Part shown: positions 8,453-17,010 of the stretch, in pieces
Position numbering within the stretch: the first letter of the stretch is position 1
How the letters are laid out: the number at the start of each line of letters is the position of its first letter
Origin: Acinetobacter higginsii
GTDB lineage: Bacteria > Pseudomonadota > Gammaproteobacteria > Pseudomonadales > Moraxellaceae
DNA length: 64,000 nucleotides
NCBI RefSeq assembly: GCF_000369525.1
Contig: NZ_KB850073.1
Location: 1-64,000, forward strand
Direction: 5' to 3'
Translations under genes and position numbers: made by a program
The notes under the pieces: generated by a model
Databases searched by the model: none
Seen by the model: only the letters and a program-made list of their open reading frames with translations
Told to the model about the DNA's origin: nothing

Positions 8453-10159
8453 ATGTTGAATTCAGCATTGACTGAAATTTTAATTATTACTGGTGTTATT
8501 TTTGCAGCACTGATTTTTATTGGCATTATTATCGCCCGTCTCTATACCCGTTCAAGTAAAGAAGTGTCTTTTGTGCGCACTGGTTTTGGTGGCGAAAAAG
8601 TCATTTTAAATGGCGGTGCAATTGTCCTCCCTGTCTTACACGAAATTATTCCTGTAAATATGAATACTTTACGTTTAGAGGTAAAACGTGCTGCAGACCA
8701 AGCCCTGATTACCCGTGACCGTATGCGTGTCGATGTCATGGCTGAATTCTATGTTCGTGTTAAACCGATTGCAGAGTCAATTGCAACCGCGGCCCAAACC
8801 TTAGGACGTAAAACCATGTCCCCACCAGAGCTTAAAGATCTGGTCGAAGGTAAATTTGTCGATTCACTTCGTGCCGTTGCTGCAGAAATGGCAATGGAAG
8901 AACTACATGAAAAGCGTGTCGACTTTGTCCAAAAAGTTCAACAAGTGGTATCTGAAGATTTATCCAAAAATGGTCTAGAACTTGAAACCGTATCTTTAAC
9001 GGGTCTCGACCAAACTAGCTTTAAATTCTTCAATCCGCAAAATGCGTTCGATGCGGAAGGCTTAACCAAGCTGACCGAAACCATTGAAGACCGTCGTAAA
9101 AAGCGTAATGACATTGAACAAGATGCTGACCTTGCGATTCGTGCAAAGAACTTACAAGCAGAACGTGCTCGTTTAGAAATTTCGCGTGAAGAAGAATATG
9201 CAAAGTTACAGCAAGAGCGTGAAATCTCGATTCGTAAAGCTGAACAAACTGCAGAAATCGCCTCTCAAGAAGCAGGTAAAAAACGTGAGGCTGAAGAAGC
9301 TCAAATTGCTGCTGAACGTGAAGTGGAACTAAAACGAATTGCTTCTGCGCGTGATGTAGAAAATGAGAATATTCAAAAAGCACAATTGATTCAAAAAGCA
9401 CAAGTTGAACAAAAGAAAACCATCGAACTGGCTGAGCAAGATCGTGCCATTGCCATTGCTGAAAAATCTCGCGCTGAATCAGAAGCCAAAGCGCAAGCTG
9501 ACAAGGCCCGTGCCGAAGCGGTAAAAGCAGAGGAAGAAGTTGTGACGGTACGTGAAACACAACGTGCTGAGCGTCAAAAAGCAGTCGAGCTGGTTGCAGC
9601 TAAACAAACCGCTGAGAAAGAAGCCATTGCGATTACGGTTGCTGCGGATGCGGGTAAAAAAGCCGCTGCTGATGAAGCAGAAGCAGTACGTATTGCAGCA
9701 GAAGCAGATGCTGAAAAGATTCGCTTAAAAGCGAAAGGTGAGGCGGATGCAAAAATCCTACTTGCTCAAGCGTTGGAAAAACAATATCAGGTTGATGCGG
9801 AAGGTGCTCGTGCCGTCAATGAAGCAGCCAATACGCTTTCTGCTGAACAGGTAGAAATGCAAGTGCGCTTGGCACTATTAAAGCATTTACCAGAGATCAT
9901 TCGTGAAAGTGTTAAACCAATGGAAAACATTGATGACATCAAGATTTTACAAGTGAATGGTTTAAATGGATTTGCAGGTGGCGGTACTGTCGGTAGTGAT
10001 ACGGTTGAAAATGGTCAAACCTCTTTATCTGATCAAGTAGTAAATAGCGCCCTACGCTACCGCTCACAAGCACCACTCATTGATAGCTTAATGAATGAAC
10101 TTGGCTTACAAGGTGGTGATATTAATGGTTTAACGCAAGGGTTAAAACCTAAAGAGTAG
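8453..10159 (+). CDS. yqiK: Flotillin-like SPFH/band 7 protein, YqiK family
   Basis: A 568-residue protein with a single N-terminal membrane segment (about residues 7-29), an SPFH/band 7 domain (about 35-210), and a long Ala/Glu/Lys/Arg-rich coiled coil (about 210-480) with repeated AEAD/KAEE-type heptads. The C-terminal tail is glycine-containing. This is the layout of flotillins, which form large oligomers at membrane microdomains. It is preceded by GAGGGTG, a good ribosome site, and is probably translated from the same mRNA as yqiJ. The family is tied to membrane order and envelope stress, but a specific role in Acinetobacter is not known to me. Confidence 0.9.
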   Translation: MLNSALTEILIITGVIFAALIFIGIIIARLYTRSSKEVSFVRTGFGGEKVILNGGAIVLPVLHEIIPVNMNTLRLEVKRAADQALITRDRMRVDVMAEFYVRVKPIAESIATAAQTLGRKTMSPPELKDLVEGKFVDSLRAVAAEMAMEELHEKRVDFVQKVQQVVSEDLSKNGLELETVSLTGLDQTSFKFFNPQNAFDAEGLTKLTETIEDRRKKRNDIEQDADLAIRAKNLQAERARLEISREEEYAKLQQEREISIRKAEQTAEIASQEAGKKREAEEAQIAAEREVELKRIASARDVENENIQKAQLIQKAQVEQKKTIELAEQDRAIAIAEKSRAESEAKAQADKARAEAVKAEEEVVTVRETQRAERQKAVELVAAKQTAEKEAIAITVAADAGKKAAADEAEAVRIAAEADAEKIRLKAKGEADAKILLAQALEKQYQVDAEGARAVNEAANTLSAEQVEMQVRLALLKHLPEIIRESVKPMENIDDIKILQVNGLNGFAGGGTVGSDTVENGQTSLSDQVVNSALRYRSQAPLIDSLMNELGLQGGDINGLTQGLKPKE

Positions 10160-10197
10160 ACCAACAATCTTATGGCTAGAGAGCCGTAAGTCATTTC

Positions 10198-10228
10198 AAA
10201 AATCGGTTGTCTTGCAGCCGATTTTTTA
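10198..10228 (+). terminator. Intrinsic terminator of yqiJ-yqiK
   Basis: AAATCGGTTG and CAGCCGATTT arms with one mismatch, followed by T residues, 40 bp after the yqiK stop. Confidence 0.85.
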
Positions 10229-10354
10229 TTTTTATAAAGTGAATCAGCACTTCTCGCTTCTGCAAAAATTCAAATGATGTTGATGTCATCATTCATTCAC
10301 TTAGGCTTCTCATACTGCAAAATCCCCACCTCAGTAAATAAATGAGATGCCAAT

Positions 10355-11995
10355 ATGTCGCAGTTTATTCAAAGCCGTCGTCGTTTCTTAATTAATAGTG
10401 GAAAATTGGCTGTCGGTGTTGCATCTATTTCAACCTTGGCTGCCTGCGGCCTAAATGACAACAAAGCCCCAGCAATTATTCTTCCAGAGCATGCCAGACC
10501 CAAACTCCCGTCTGGTATTCAAATTGGTGATGTCCGTAATGGCAATGCAACCATTTGGGCACAATCAGATCGAGCTTCGAAACTACGTGTAGAATATGAC
10601 TTTACTGATCACTTTAAACAACCCAAAGTCGTATCAGGTCCAGTGGTAACCGCAGCCAGTGACTATACAGGGCGAGTGAACCTGACAGGTTTACCAAATG
10701 ATCAGCATATTTTTTTGCGGGTTAGCTTTGAAGATGCGACACAAAATAATGTCACCAGTGAAATCTATACAGGTAGCTTCCGCACCATATCAACAGGCAC
10801 CTCCCCCATTCGCTTTGTTTGGGGTGGCGATGTTGTAGGACAAGGTTGGGGTATTAACCCCGATATTGGAGGCATGAAAATCTGGGAAACGATGCGGCTA
10901 CGTCAACCAGACTTTTTTATTCATAGTGGTGACACCATTTACGCAGATGGTCCGATCCAAAATACGGTGACTTTACAAGCAGGACAATCATTAAAGCCCG
11001 ATGAGCTGCGCATCTGGAAAAATATTGTCACAGAAGAAGTCAGTAAAGTCGCTGAAAGCCTAAAAGAATTCCGTGGTCGCTATCGTTATAATTTTATGGA
11101 TGAGAACTTACGAAAATTCGCTGCAGAAGTACCGCAAATTTGGCAATGGGATGACCATGAGGTGACCAATAACTGGTCTGCTACCAAAGATCTAAGCAAA
11201 AATAATGCTTATGCTGAAAAAGACATCAATACGCTGAGTTATCGTGGCAAGCAAGCATTTTTAGAATACTCTCCAATGCCATGGACAACTGAGGCATTCA
11301 GCGATCAGCGTATTTACCGTAAAATCAGTCATGGTCCATTACTAGATGTATTTGTACTCGATATGCGGTCGTATCGTGGAGGTAATAGTACCAATTTACA
11401 GACCAGTCTAAATGCAGACACGGCCTTTCTCGGTGAAACTCAAGTCAACTGGCTGGTGGATGAATTGTCTAATTCAAAAGCCGTATGGAAAGTGATTGCT
11501 GCAGATATGCCGATTGGTTTAAATGTGCAAGATAATTTTGGCGTCGCTGACGGTATTGCTAAAACATGGGAAGCGATTGCCAATGGCAACAATGGCACAC
11601 CTCTCGGGCGTGAACTGGAAATTGCAGGCTTACTTCGTCGTATTAAGTCAGTAAAAAACATGATATGGCTAACAGCCGATGTTCATTATTGTGCCGCACA
11701 TTATTATGATAATACCCGGGCTCAATTTACTGATTTTTCACCCTTCTGGGAGTTTGTAGCAGGTCCTTTAAATGCGGGTACTTTTGGTCCTAATCAAATG
11801 GATGCAACCTTTGGTGGACAAGTGATCTTTGAAAAAACTCCACCCGCAGGTAAAGCAAATCTCTCGCCTTTAGATGGGTACCAGTTCTTTGGTGAAGTGA
11901 ATATTGATCCCCAAAGTAAAGCGTTAAAAGTTGAATTTTTTAATCTGGACGGTATTTCCCAATATACTCAAGAATTAACAGCGGTGTTGGGTTAA
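10355..11995 (+). CDS. phoD: PhoD-like alkaline phosphatase/phosphodiesterase, Tat-exported
   Basis: A 546-residue member of the PhoD metallophosphatase family. The N-terminus has a twin-arginine motif (RRRFL, residues 8-12), a hydrophobic region and a lipobox LAAC (C31), so it is probably exported folded by Tat and then lipidated. Metal-binding motifs follow in order: GGDVVGQGWG (near 165), HSGDTIYADGP (near 190), WDDHEVTNNW (near 265) and TADVHY (near 435). The family cleaves phosphomonoesters or phosphodiesters with Fe/Ca. No clear Pho box was found upstream, so phosphate control is not shown. Transcription ends at the shared terminator at 12034-12065. Confidence 0.88.
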   Translation: MSQFIQSRRRFLINSGKLAVGVASISTLAACGLNDNKAPAIILPEHARPKLPSGIQIGDVRNGNATIWAQSDRASKLRVEYDFTDHFKQPKVVSGPVVTAASDYTGRVNLTGLPNDQHIFLRVSFEDATQNNVTSEIYTGSFRTISTGTSPIRFVWGGDVVGQGWGINPDIGGMKIWETMRLRQPDFFIHSGDTIYADGPIQNTVTLQAGQSLKPDELRIWKNIVTEEVSKVAESLKEFRGRYRYNFMDENLRKFAAEVPQIWQWDDHEVTNNWSATKDLSKNNAYAEKDINTLSYRGKQAFLEYSPMPWTTEAFSDQRIYRKISHGPLLDVFVLDMRSYRGGNSTNLQTSLNADTAFLGETQVNWLVDELSNSKAVWKVIAADMPIGLNVQDNFGVADGIAKTWEAIANGNNGTPLGRELEIAGLLRRIKSVKNMIWLTADVHYCAAHYYDNTRAQFTDFSPFWEFVAGPLNAGTFGPNQMDATFGGQVIFEKTPPAGKANLSPLDGYQFFGEVNIDPQSKALKVEFFNLDGISQYTQELTAVLG

Positions 11996-12033
11996 AGCTC
12001 AATCCTTAAAACAAAACTGAATAATAACCTAAT

Positions 12034-12065
12034 AAAAAACCCCAATGTCTCCATTGGGGTTTTTT
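12034..12065. terminator. Bidirectional terminator between phoD and sucD
   Basis: AAAAAACCCCAATG and CATTGGGGTTTTTT arms with a short loop, and A/T-runs on both sides. It sits between the convergent phoD and sucD genes and can stop both. Confidence 0.92.
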
Positions 12066-12085
12066 AAAGATTAAAATCTAACGTA

Positions 12086-12976
12086 TTACGCTAAACCTTT
12101 CTCTTTTAAAACTTGCAACATAGTAGAACCAAGCTCAGCTGGGCTACGCGTGTAAGCCATTCCTGCACGTTCAAATGCAGCGAATTTCTCTTCAGCAGTA
12201 CCTTGACCACCAGAAATGATCGCACCAGCATGACCCATACGTTTACCTTTAGGTGCAGTTACACCCGCGATGTAACCGACTACAGGCTTAGTCACGTTAG
12301 ATTTGATGAATTCAGCAGCTTCTTCTTCTGCTGTACCACCGATCTCACCGATCATGATGATTGCATCAGTATCTGGATCGTCTTGGAACAATTGAAGCGC
12401 TTCAATCTGGTTCATACCTGGGATTGGGTCACCACCAATACCGATACAAGTAGACTGACCTAAACCAAGCTTAGTTGTTTGAGCAACAGCTTCATAAGTC
12501 AATGTACCTGAACGTGAAATGATACCAATACGACCTGGTTGGTGGATGTGACCAGGCATAATACCGATCTTACATTCACCTGGAGTGATCACGCCTGGGC
12601 AGTTAGGACCAACTAAACGAGTACCGTTACCGTTAGTTTCTAAGTAGCGTTTCGCTTTAAGCATGTCGATTGTTGGAACACCTTCAGTGATCACAACGAT
12701 TAGGCCAACTCCTGAATCAACTGCTTCAACGATTGAGTCCAAAACGAATGGCGCTGGTACATAGATAACAGATGCATCTGCATTTGTTTCACGTACCGCT
12801 TCTTTCATTGTGTTGAATACTGGTAGGTCAAGGTGAGTTGTACCACCTTTACCTGGAGTAACACCACCAACAACTTTTGTACCGTAGTCTAAAGCTTGTG
12901 CAGAGTGGAAAGTACCGTTTTTACCAGTAAAACCTTGTACCAATACTTTAGTGTCTTTATTAATTAATACGCTCAT
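12086..12976 (-). CDS. sucD: Succinyl-CoA synthetase (ADP-forming) alpha subunit
   Basis: This 296-residue subunit binds CoA through its N-terminal Rossmann domain (VQGFTGKNGTFHS, from residue 13) and carries the phospho-histidine in KRMGHAGAIISGG (H249). With SucC it converts succinyl-CoA to succinate and makes ATP. The gene starts 12 bp after sucC and is clearly in the same operon. The length is normal for the family. The operon ends at the 12034-12065 terminator. Confidence 0.97.
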   Translation of the reverse strand: MSVLINKDTKVLVQGFTGKNGTFHSAQALDYGTKVVGGVTPGKGGTTHLDLPVFNTMKEAVRETNADASVIYVPAPFVLDSIVEAVDSGVGLIVVITEGVPTIDMLKAKRYLETNGNGTRLVGPNCPGVITPGECKIGIMPGHIHQPGRIGIISRSGTLTYEAVAQTTKLGLGQSTCIGIGGDPIPGMNQIEALQLFQDDPDTDAIIMIGEIGGTAEEEAAEFIKSNVTKPVVGYIAGVTAPKGKRMGHAGAIISGGQGTAEEKFAAFERAGMAYTRSPAELGSTMLQVLKEKGLA

Positions 12977-12988
12977 GATTGATACTCC

Positions 12989-14155
12989 TTACGCTTTAAC
13001 TGCAGCTACAACTTTTTCTGCGGCATCAGATAAACCGTTCGCAGAAATTAATTTCAAACCTGATTCATCAAGTAATTTAGCACCTAACTCAGCGTTGTTA
13101 CCTTCTAAACGAACAACAACTGGTACAGTTACATTTACTTCTTGAACCGCTGCAATAATTGCTTCAGCAATCATGTCACAACGTACGATACCACCGAAGA
13201 TGTTGATTAAAACACCTTGTACAGAAGTATCAGCAAGGATGATTTTGAACGCTTCGATTACGCGCTCTTTCGTTGCACCGCCACCAACGTCAAGGAAGTT
13301 TGCAGGCTGACCACCATAAAGTTTGATGATGTCCATCGTTGCCATTGCAAGACCAGCACCGTTCACCATACAACCGATGTTACCTTCTAAAGCAACATAG
13401 TTAAGGTCAAATTCAGATGCTTTTAATTCACGCTCATTCTCTTGAGACTTGTCACGTAAAGCAGCAACTTTAGGTAAACGGTAAAGCGCGTTAGAGTCGA
13501 TACCTACTTTCGCATCTACACATAAAATATCGCCATTTTCACGAACTGAAAGTGGGTTAATTTCGAATAATGCAAAGTCATTTTCAACAAATGCTTGGTA
13601 AGCAGCAGCCATAATTTTTACAAATTGGCTGATTTGCTTGTCTTTCAAACCTAAAGCAAACGCAACTTCACGTGCTTGGAATGGTTGTAAGCCAACTAAT
13701 GGATCAACTTCAACTTTGATAATTTTTTCAGGCGTTTCTTCTGCAACTTTCTCGATTTCTACACCACCTTCGGTAGAAGCCATGAAAGTAATACGACGGC
13801 TAGAACGGTCTACAACCGCGCCCAAGTAAAGCTCACGCTCAACTGGATAAACGTCTTCAGCAACGATAATGCTGTTAACTGGTTGACCGTTTGCATCTGT
13901 TTGATACGTTACAAGACGAGTACCAATGATATTGTTTGCAAATTCGATAACATCTTCTTTAGATTTTGCAACTTTAACGCCACCAGCCTTACCACGACCA
14001 CCAGCATGAACTTGCGCTTTCATTACAGCGAATTTACCACCAAGCTGTTCAAATGCAGCAACTGCTTCGTCTGCATTTGTTGCCAAGATACCTTCTTGTA
14101 CTGGCATGCCATATTCTTTCAATAACGCTTTAGCTTGATACTCATGTAAGTTCAT
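12989..14155 (-). CDS. sucC: Succinyl-CoA synthetase beta subunit
   Basis: A 388-residue ATP-grasp subunit starting MNLHEYQAKALLKEYGMPV, the standard SucC start. The N-terminal two thirds bind nucleotide (KAQVHAGGRGKAGGVK near residue 45), and the C-terminal CoA-ligase domain contains the conserved GGGATKERV (near 294) and NIFGGIVRCD (near 320). It forms the heterodimer or heterotetramer with SucD in the TCA cycle. The 137-bp gap to lpdA holds the lpdA terminator and a separate hairpin, so sucCD is probably its own unit or is only partly co-transcribed with lpdA. Confidence 0.97.
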   Translation of the reverse strand: MNLHEYQAKALLKEYGMPVQEGILATNADEAVAAFEQLGGKFAVMKAQVHAGGRGKAGGVKVAKSKEDVIEFANNIIGTRLVTYQTDANGQPVNSIIVAEDVYPVERELYLGAVVDRSSRRITFMASTEGGVEIEKVAEETPEKIIKVEVDPLVGLQPFQAREVAFALGLKDKQISQFVKIMAAAYQAFVENDFALFEINPLSVRENGDILCVDAKVGIDSNALYRLPKVAALRDKSQENERELKASEFDLNYVALEGNIGCMVNGAGLAMATMDIIKLYGGQPANFLDVGGGATKERVIEAFKIILADTSVQGVLINIFGGIVRCDMIAEAIIAAVQEVNVTVPVVVRLEGNNAELGAKLLDESGLKLISANGLSDAAEKVVAAVKA

Positions 14156-14230
14156 TTAGTTACCTACTATGTTGTTTGTAGTGATACAGCCTTGATCTTC
14201 TTAAAATCAGACTGCTACATATTGAATCAA

Positions 14231-14253
14231 TGATTGTCTAAATAAGACAATCA
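14231..14253 (-). promoter_or_regulatory. Perfect hairpin/dyad in the sucC upstream region
   Basis: TGATTGTC (14231-14238) and GACAATCA (14246-14253) form a perfect eight-base inverted repeat around TAAATAA. There is no T-run on either side, so it is not an obvious terminator. It could be an operator or leader hairpin for sucCD. Confidence 0.5.
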
Positions 14254-14261
14254 TCATCATT

Positions 14262-14289
14262 CAAAAAAAGTGTGGCGAACCACACTTTA
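14262..14289 (-). terminator. Intrinsic terminator of lpdA
   Basis: AAAGTGTGG (14267-14275) pairs with CCACACTTT (14280-14288). On the minus strand the loop reads TTCG and a run of T follows, which is a classic stable terminator directly after lpdA. Confidence 0.85.
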
Positions 14290-14292
14290 TAT

Positions 14293-15726
14293 TTATTTAC
14301 GCTTACGTTGAATCGCGTGGATTGCACGACCGTCAACAGAAAGCGCTGCTTCATGTACAACTTCAGAAAAAGTCGGGTGACCGAAAGTCATCAATTGTAA
14401 ATCTTCAACAGAAGAAACAAATTCAAGCGCGATCATACCTTGGTGTACGATATCAGATGCATTAGGACCCACAACGTGCATACCTAACAGACGATCTGTT
14501 TTCGCATCAGCAACGAATTTCACAAAACCAGCAGTATCACCAGCAGCCAACGCACGACCATTCACCGCAAACGGGAATTGACCTGCTTTAACTTCATGAC
14601 CTTTTTCAGCGGCTTGTTCTTCAGTTAAACCGACCCAAGCTGCTTCTGGGTGTGTGTAAATAACGCTAATGATCGTGTCATAGTTCACTTGAGCTGCGTG
14701 ACCGTGAATACGTTCAACAGCCATTACGCCCTCTTCCATTGCTTTATGTGCAAGCATTGGACCGCGTACCAAGTCACCAATCGCGTAAACACCTTCTACA
14801 GATGTTTGACATTGGTCATTTACATCAACCAAACCACGCTCAGTCAATTTAATGCCTGAATCTTCAGCCAATAAACCTTCTGCATAGGCTTTACGGCCTA
14901 CACAAACGATAAGCTTGTCAAAAACTTGTTCTTTGTCTTCGCCAGCTTGGTTGTATTTAACCGTTACTTCTTGACCATTGGTTTCAGCACCAGAAACTTT
15001 TGCACCGATACGGATATCTAAACCTTGTTTTTTCAAGATTTTTTGATATTCCTTCGCCAATGCTTTGTCTGCCATTGGTAAGAATGCATCTAATGCTTCA
15101 AACACAACAACTTCTGATCCAAGACGACGCCATACAGAGCCAAGTTCTAGACCGATAACACCAGCACCAATTACACCAAGACGCTTAGGAACTTCTGAGA
15201 ATTTCAATGCGCCAGTCGAATCAACAATTAAGTCTTCATCAACAGGTGCGACTGGAATATTTACAGGTACAGAACCGGTCGCAAGAATTACGTACTTTGG
15301 TTCTAAAACTTGTACTTCACCTTCAAAAGGTGTGAATTCTACTTTTTTACCTGCAAGTAATTTACCCGTACCTTGTAACCACTCGATACCATTACCTTTT
15401 AGTAATTGAGCCACACCACCCGTCAATTGATCAACAACTTTGTCTTTACGTGCCAACAAAGTGTCTAAATCAAATTTAACTTCACCCGTCGTAATACCGT
15501 GTTCAGCAAGTTCGTGAACAGTTGCTTCGTAACGGTGAGAAGAGTCAAGCAATGCTTTAGAAGGGATACAACCCACGTTTAAACAGGTACCGCCTAAAGA
15601 TGGCTTACCATTGTGAATACGTTTTTCGATACAAGCGACTTTGAAACCAAGTTGAGCTGCACGAATCGCCGCTTCATAACCACCAGGTCCACCGCCAATG
15701 ACAACAAGATCAAACTGTTGAGACAT
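14293..15726 (-). CDS. lpdA: Dihydrolipoyl dehydrogenase (E3)
   Basis: A 477-residue flavoprotein that reoxidises the lipoyl groups of SucB and related complexes with NAD+. It has an N-terminal FAD fold (VVIGGGPGGYEAA), the redox disulfide GGTCLNVGCIPSK (C48, C53), an NAD-binding GAGVIGLELGSVW segment and the C-terminal catalytic HPTFSEVVHEA. The frame is open further, to 15789, but those codons lie in a palindromic intergenic repeat. The ATG at 15726 has TAAGGAATAG upstream and gives the family start MSQQFDLVVIGGG, so it is chosen. Its place after sucAB suggests that it serves 2-oxoglutarate dehydrogenase. Confidence 0.96.
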   Translation of the reverse strand: MSQQFDLVVIGGGPGGYEAAIRAAQLGFKVACIEKRIHNGKPSLGGTCLNVGCIPSKALLDSSHRYEATVHELAEHGITTGEVKFDLDTLLARKDKVVDQLTGGVAQLLKGNGIEWLQGTGKLLAGKKVEFTPFEGEVQVLEPKYVILATGSVPVNIPVAPVDEDLIVDSTGALKFSEVPKRLGVIGAGVIGLELGSVWRRLGSEVVVFEALDAFLPMADKALAKEYQKILKKQGLDIRIGAKVSGAETNGQEVTVKYNQAGEDKEQVFDKLIVCVGRKAYAEGLLAEDSGIKLTERGLVDVNDQCQTSVEGVYAIGDLVRGPMLAHKAMEEGVMAVERIHGHAAQVNYDTIISVIYTHPEAAWVGLTEEQAAEKGHEVKAGQFPFAVNGRALAAGDTAGFVKFVADAKTDRLLGMHVVGPNASDIVHQGMIALEFVSSVEDLQLMTFGHPTFSEVVHEAALSVDGRAIHAIQRKRK

Positions 15727-15737
15727 TTTTCTATTCC

Positions 15738-15811
15738 TTAAATCTCCCCCTAACCCCTCTTTACAAAGAGGGGTAGCCCTCTTTATCAAAGGACTATTTA
15801 AGGGGATTTAA
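15738..15811. repeat. Palindromic intergenic repeat between sucB and lpdA
   Basis: This 74-bp element begins TTAAATCTCCCCC and ends GGGGATTTAA, giving terminal inverted repeats of about 11 bp. Inside is a strong hairpin with arms CCCCTCTTT (15753-15761) and AAAGAGGGG (15765-15773), followed by a second AGCCCTCTTT. It resembles the short C/T-rich repeats often seen between Acinetobacter genes (from memory). It sits inside the sucAB-lpdA unit and may shape the mRNA there. It also adds a spurious in-frame extension to lpdA. Confidence 0.75.
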
Positions 15812-15816
15812 ATATG

Positions 15817-17010
15817 TTAAAGATCAAGAATGAGTTTAGCTGGCTCTTCTAACAATTCTTTGATTGTTACCAAGAAACCTACTGCTTCTTTACCATCGAT
15901 TAAACGGTGGTCATAAGAAAGTGCTAAGTACATCATTGGCAAGATTTCAACTTGACCATTTACCGCCATAGGACGTTCTTGGATTTTATGCATACCCAAG
16001 ATTGCAGTTTGTGGCTGGTTTAAAATAGGGGTTGAAAGCAATGAACCGAAAGTACCGCCGTTCGTGATTGTGAACGTACCGCCAGTCATGTCTTCGATAC
16101 CTAACTTACCGTCACGTGCTTTGAAAGCATAGTCACGGATACCGTTTTCAACTTCCGCATAGTTCATACGGTCAGTATCACGAAGTACAGGAACAACCAG
16201 ACCACGGTCAGAAGAAACTGCTACACCGATGTCATAGAAACCGTGATAAACAATATCATCGCCATCAATAGATGCGTTTACAGCTGGGTAACGCTTTAAT
16301 GCTTCAGTCGCTGCTTTAACAAAGAAAGACATAAAGCCTAAACGCGCACCATGACGTTTTTCGAAAGCGTCTTTATATTGCTTACGCATTTCCATGATTG
16401 GCTTCATATTAACTTCGTTAAACGTTGTTAACATTGCAGTTTGTTGTGTCGCAGCCAATAAACGCTCAGCAACACGTTTACGTAAACGTGTCATTGGAAC
16501 ACGTTTCTCGATACGCTCGCCTACAGCAACGCTTAATGGTTGAACTGATGCAGCAGGTTTAGCTTGATGGCTAGCAACATCTTCTTTAGTGATGCGACCA
16601 CCACGGCCTGTACCTTGTACGTCAGCAGCATTGATACCAGTTTCAGATAATGCTTTACGAACCGCAGGCGCTTGGTTTGAATCAACAGCTTGAGTTGATG
16701 CAGCCGCAGGCGCAGATGCAGCAGGAGCCGCTGCGGCTGGAGCAGCAGCTTCAGGAGCAGCTGCAGCAACAGCACCAGCTTCGAATTGAGCAATCACTTC
16801 GTCAGAAAGAACTGTATCGCCTTCACCTTTGATGATTGCAACTAAGCTACCATCAGCTGGAGCAACCACTTCTAAAACAACTTTATCGGTTTCAATGTCA
16901 CAGATCACTTCATCACGTGATACAGGTTCACCTACTTTCTTGTGCCAAGTTGCGATCGTACCGTCAGCAACTGACTCTGGAAATACCGGTGCTTTAATTT
17001 CGGTTGCCAT
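15817..17010 (-). CDS. sucB: 2-Oxoglutarate dehydrogenase E2, dihydrolipoyl succinyltransferase
   Basis: A 397-residue E2 subunit. It has one lipoyl domain at the N-terminus with the modified lysine in ETDKVVLEV (K43), an Ala/Pro-rich flexible linker (about 78-110), a peripheral subunit-binding domain (about 113-150, ending GRGGRITKEDV) and the catalytic acyltransferase domain with DHRLIDGKEAV near the C-terminus. It forms the core of the 2-oxoglutarate dehydrogenase complex, binding SucA and LpdA. Its ATG shares one base with the sucA stop codon (TAATG), so translation of the two is coupled. Confidence 0.97.
   Translation of the reverse strand: MATEIKAPVFPESVADGTIATWHKKVGEPVSRDEVICDIETDKVVLEVVAPADGSLVAIIKGEGDTVLSDEVIAQFEAGAVAAAAPEAAAPAAAAPAASAPAAASTQAVDSNQAPAVRKALSETGINAADVQGTGRGGRITKEDVASHQAKPAASVQPLSVAVGERIEKRVPMTRLRKRVAERLLAATQQTAMLTTFNEVNMKPIMEMRKQYKDAFEKRHGARLGFMSFFVKAATEALKRYPAVNASIDGDDIVYHGFYDIGVAVSSDRGLVVPVLRDTDRMNYAEVENGIRDYAFKARDGKLGIEDMTGGTFTITNGGTFGSLLSTPILNQPQTAILGMHKIQERPMAVNGQVEILPMMYLALSYDHRLIDGKEAVGFLVTIKELLEEPAKLILDL

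Noticed and set aside
9030..9560. 176-codon minus-strand ORF inside yqiK
   Set aside because: A shadow of the coiled-coil codons (Leu/Gln-rich mirror of Glu/Ala/Lys-rich helix).
15727..15789. N-terminal extension of lpdA
   Set aside because: Its codons come from a palindromic repeat, while the ATG at 15726 has a good ribosome site and the family start.
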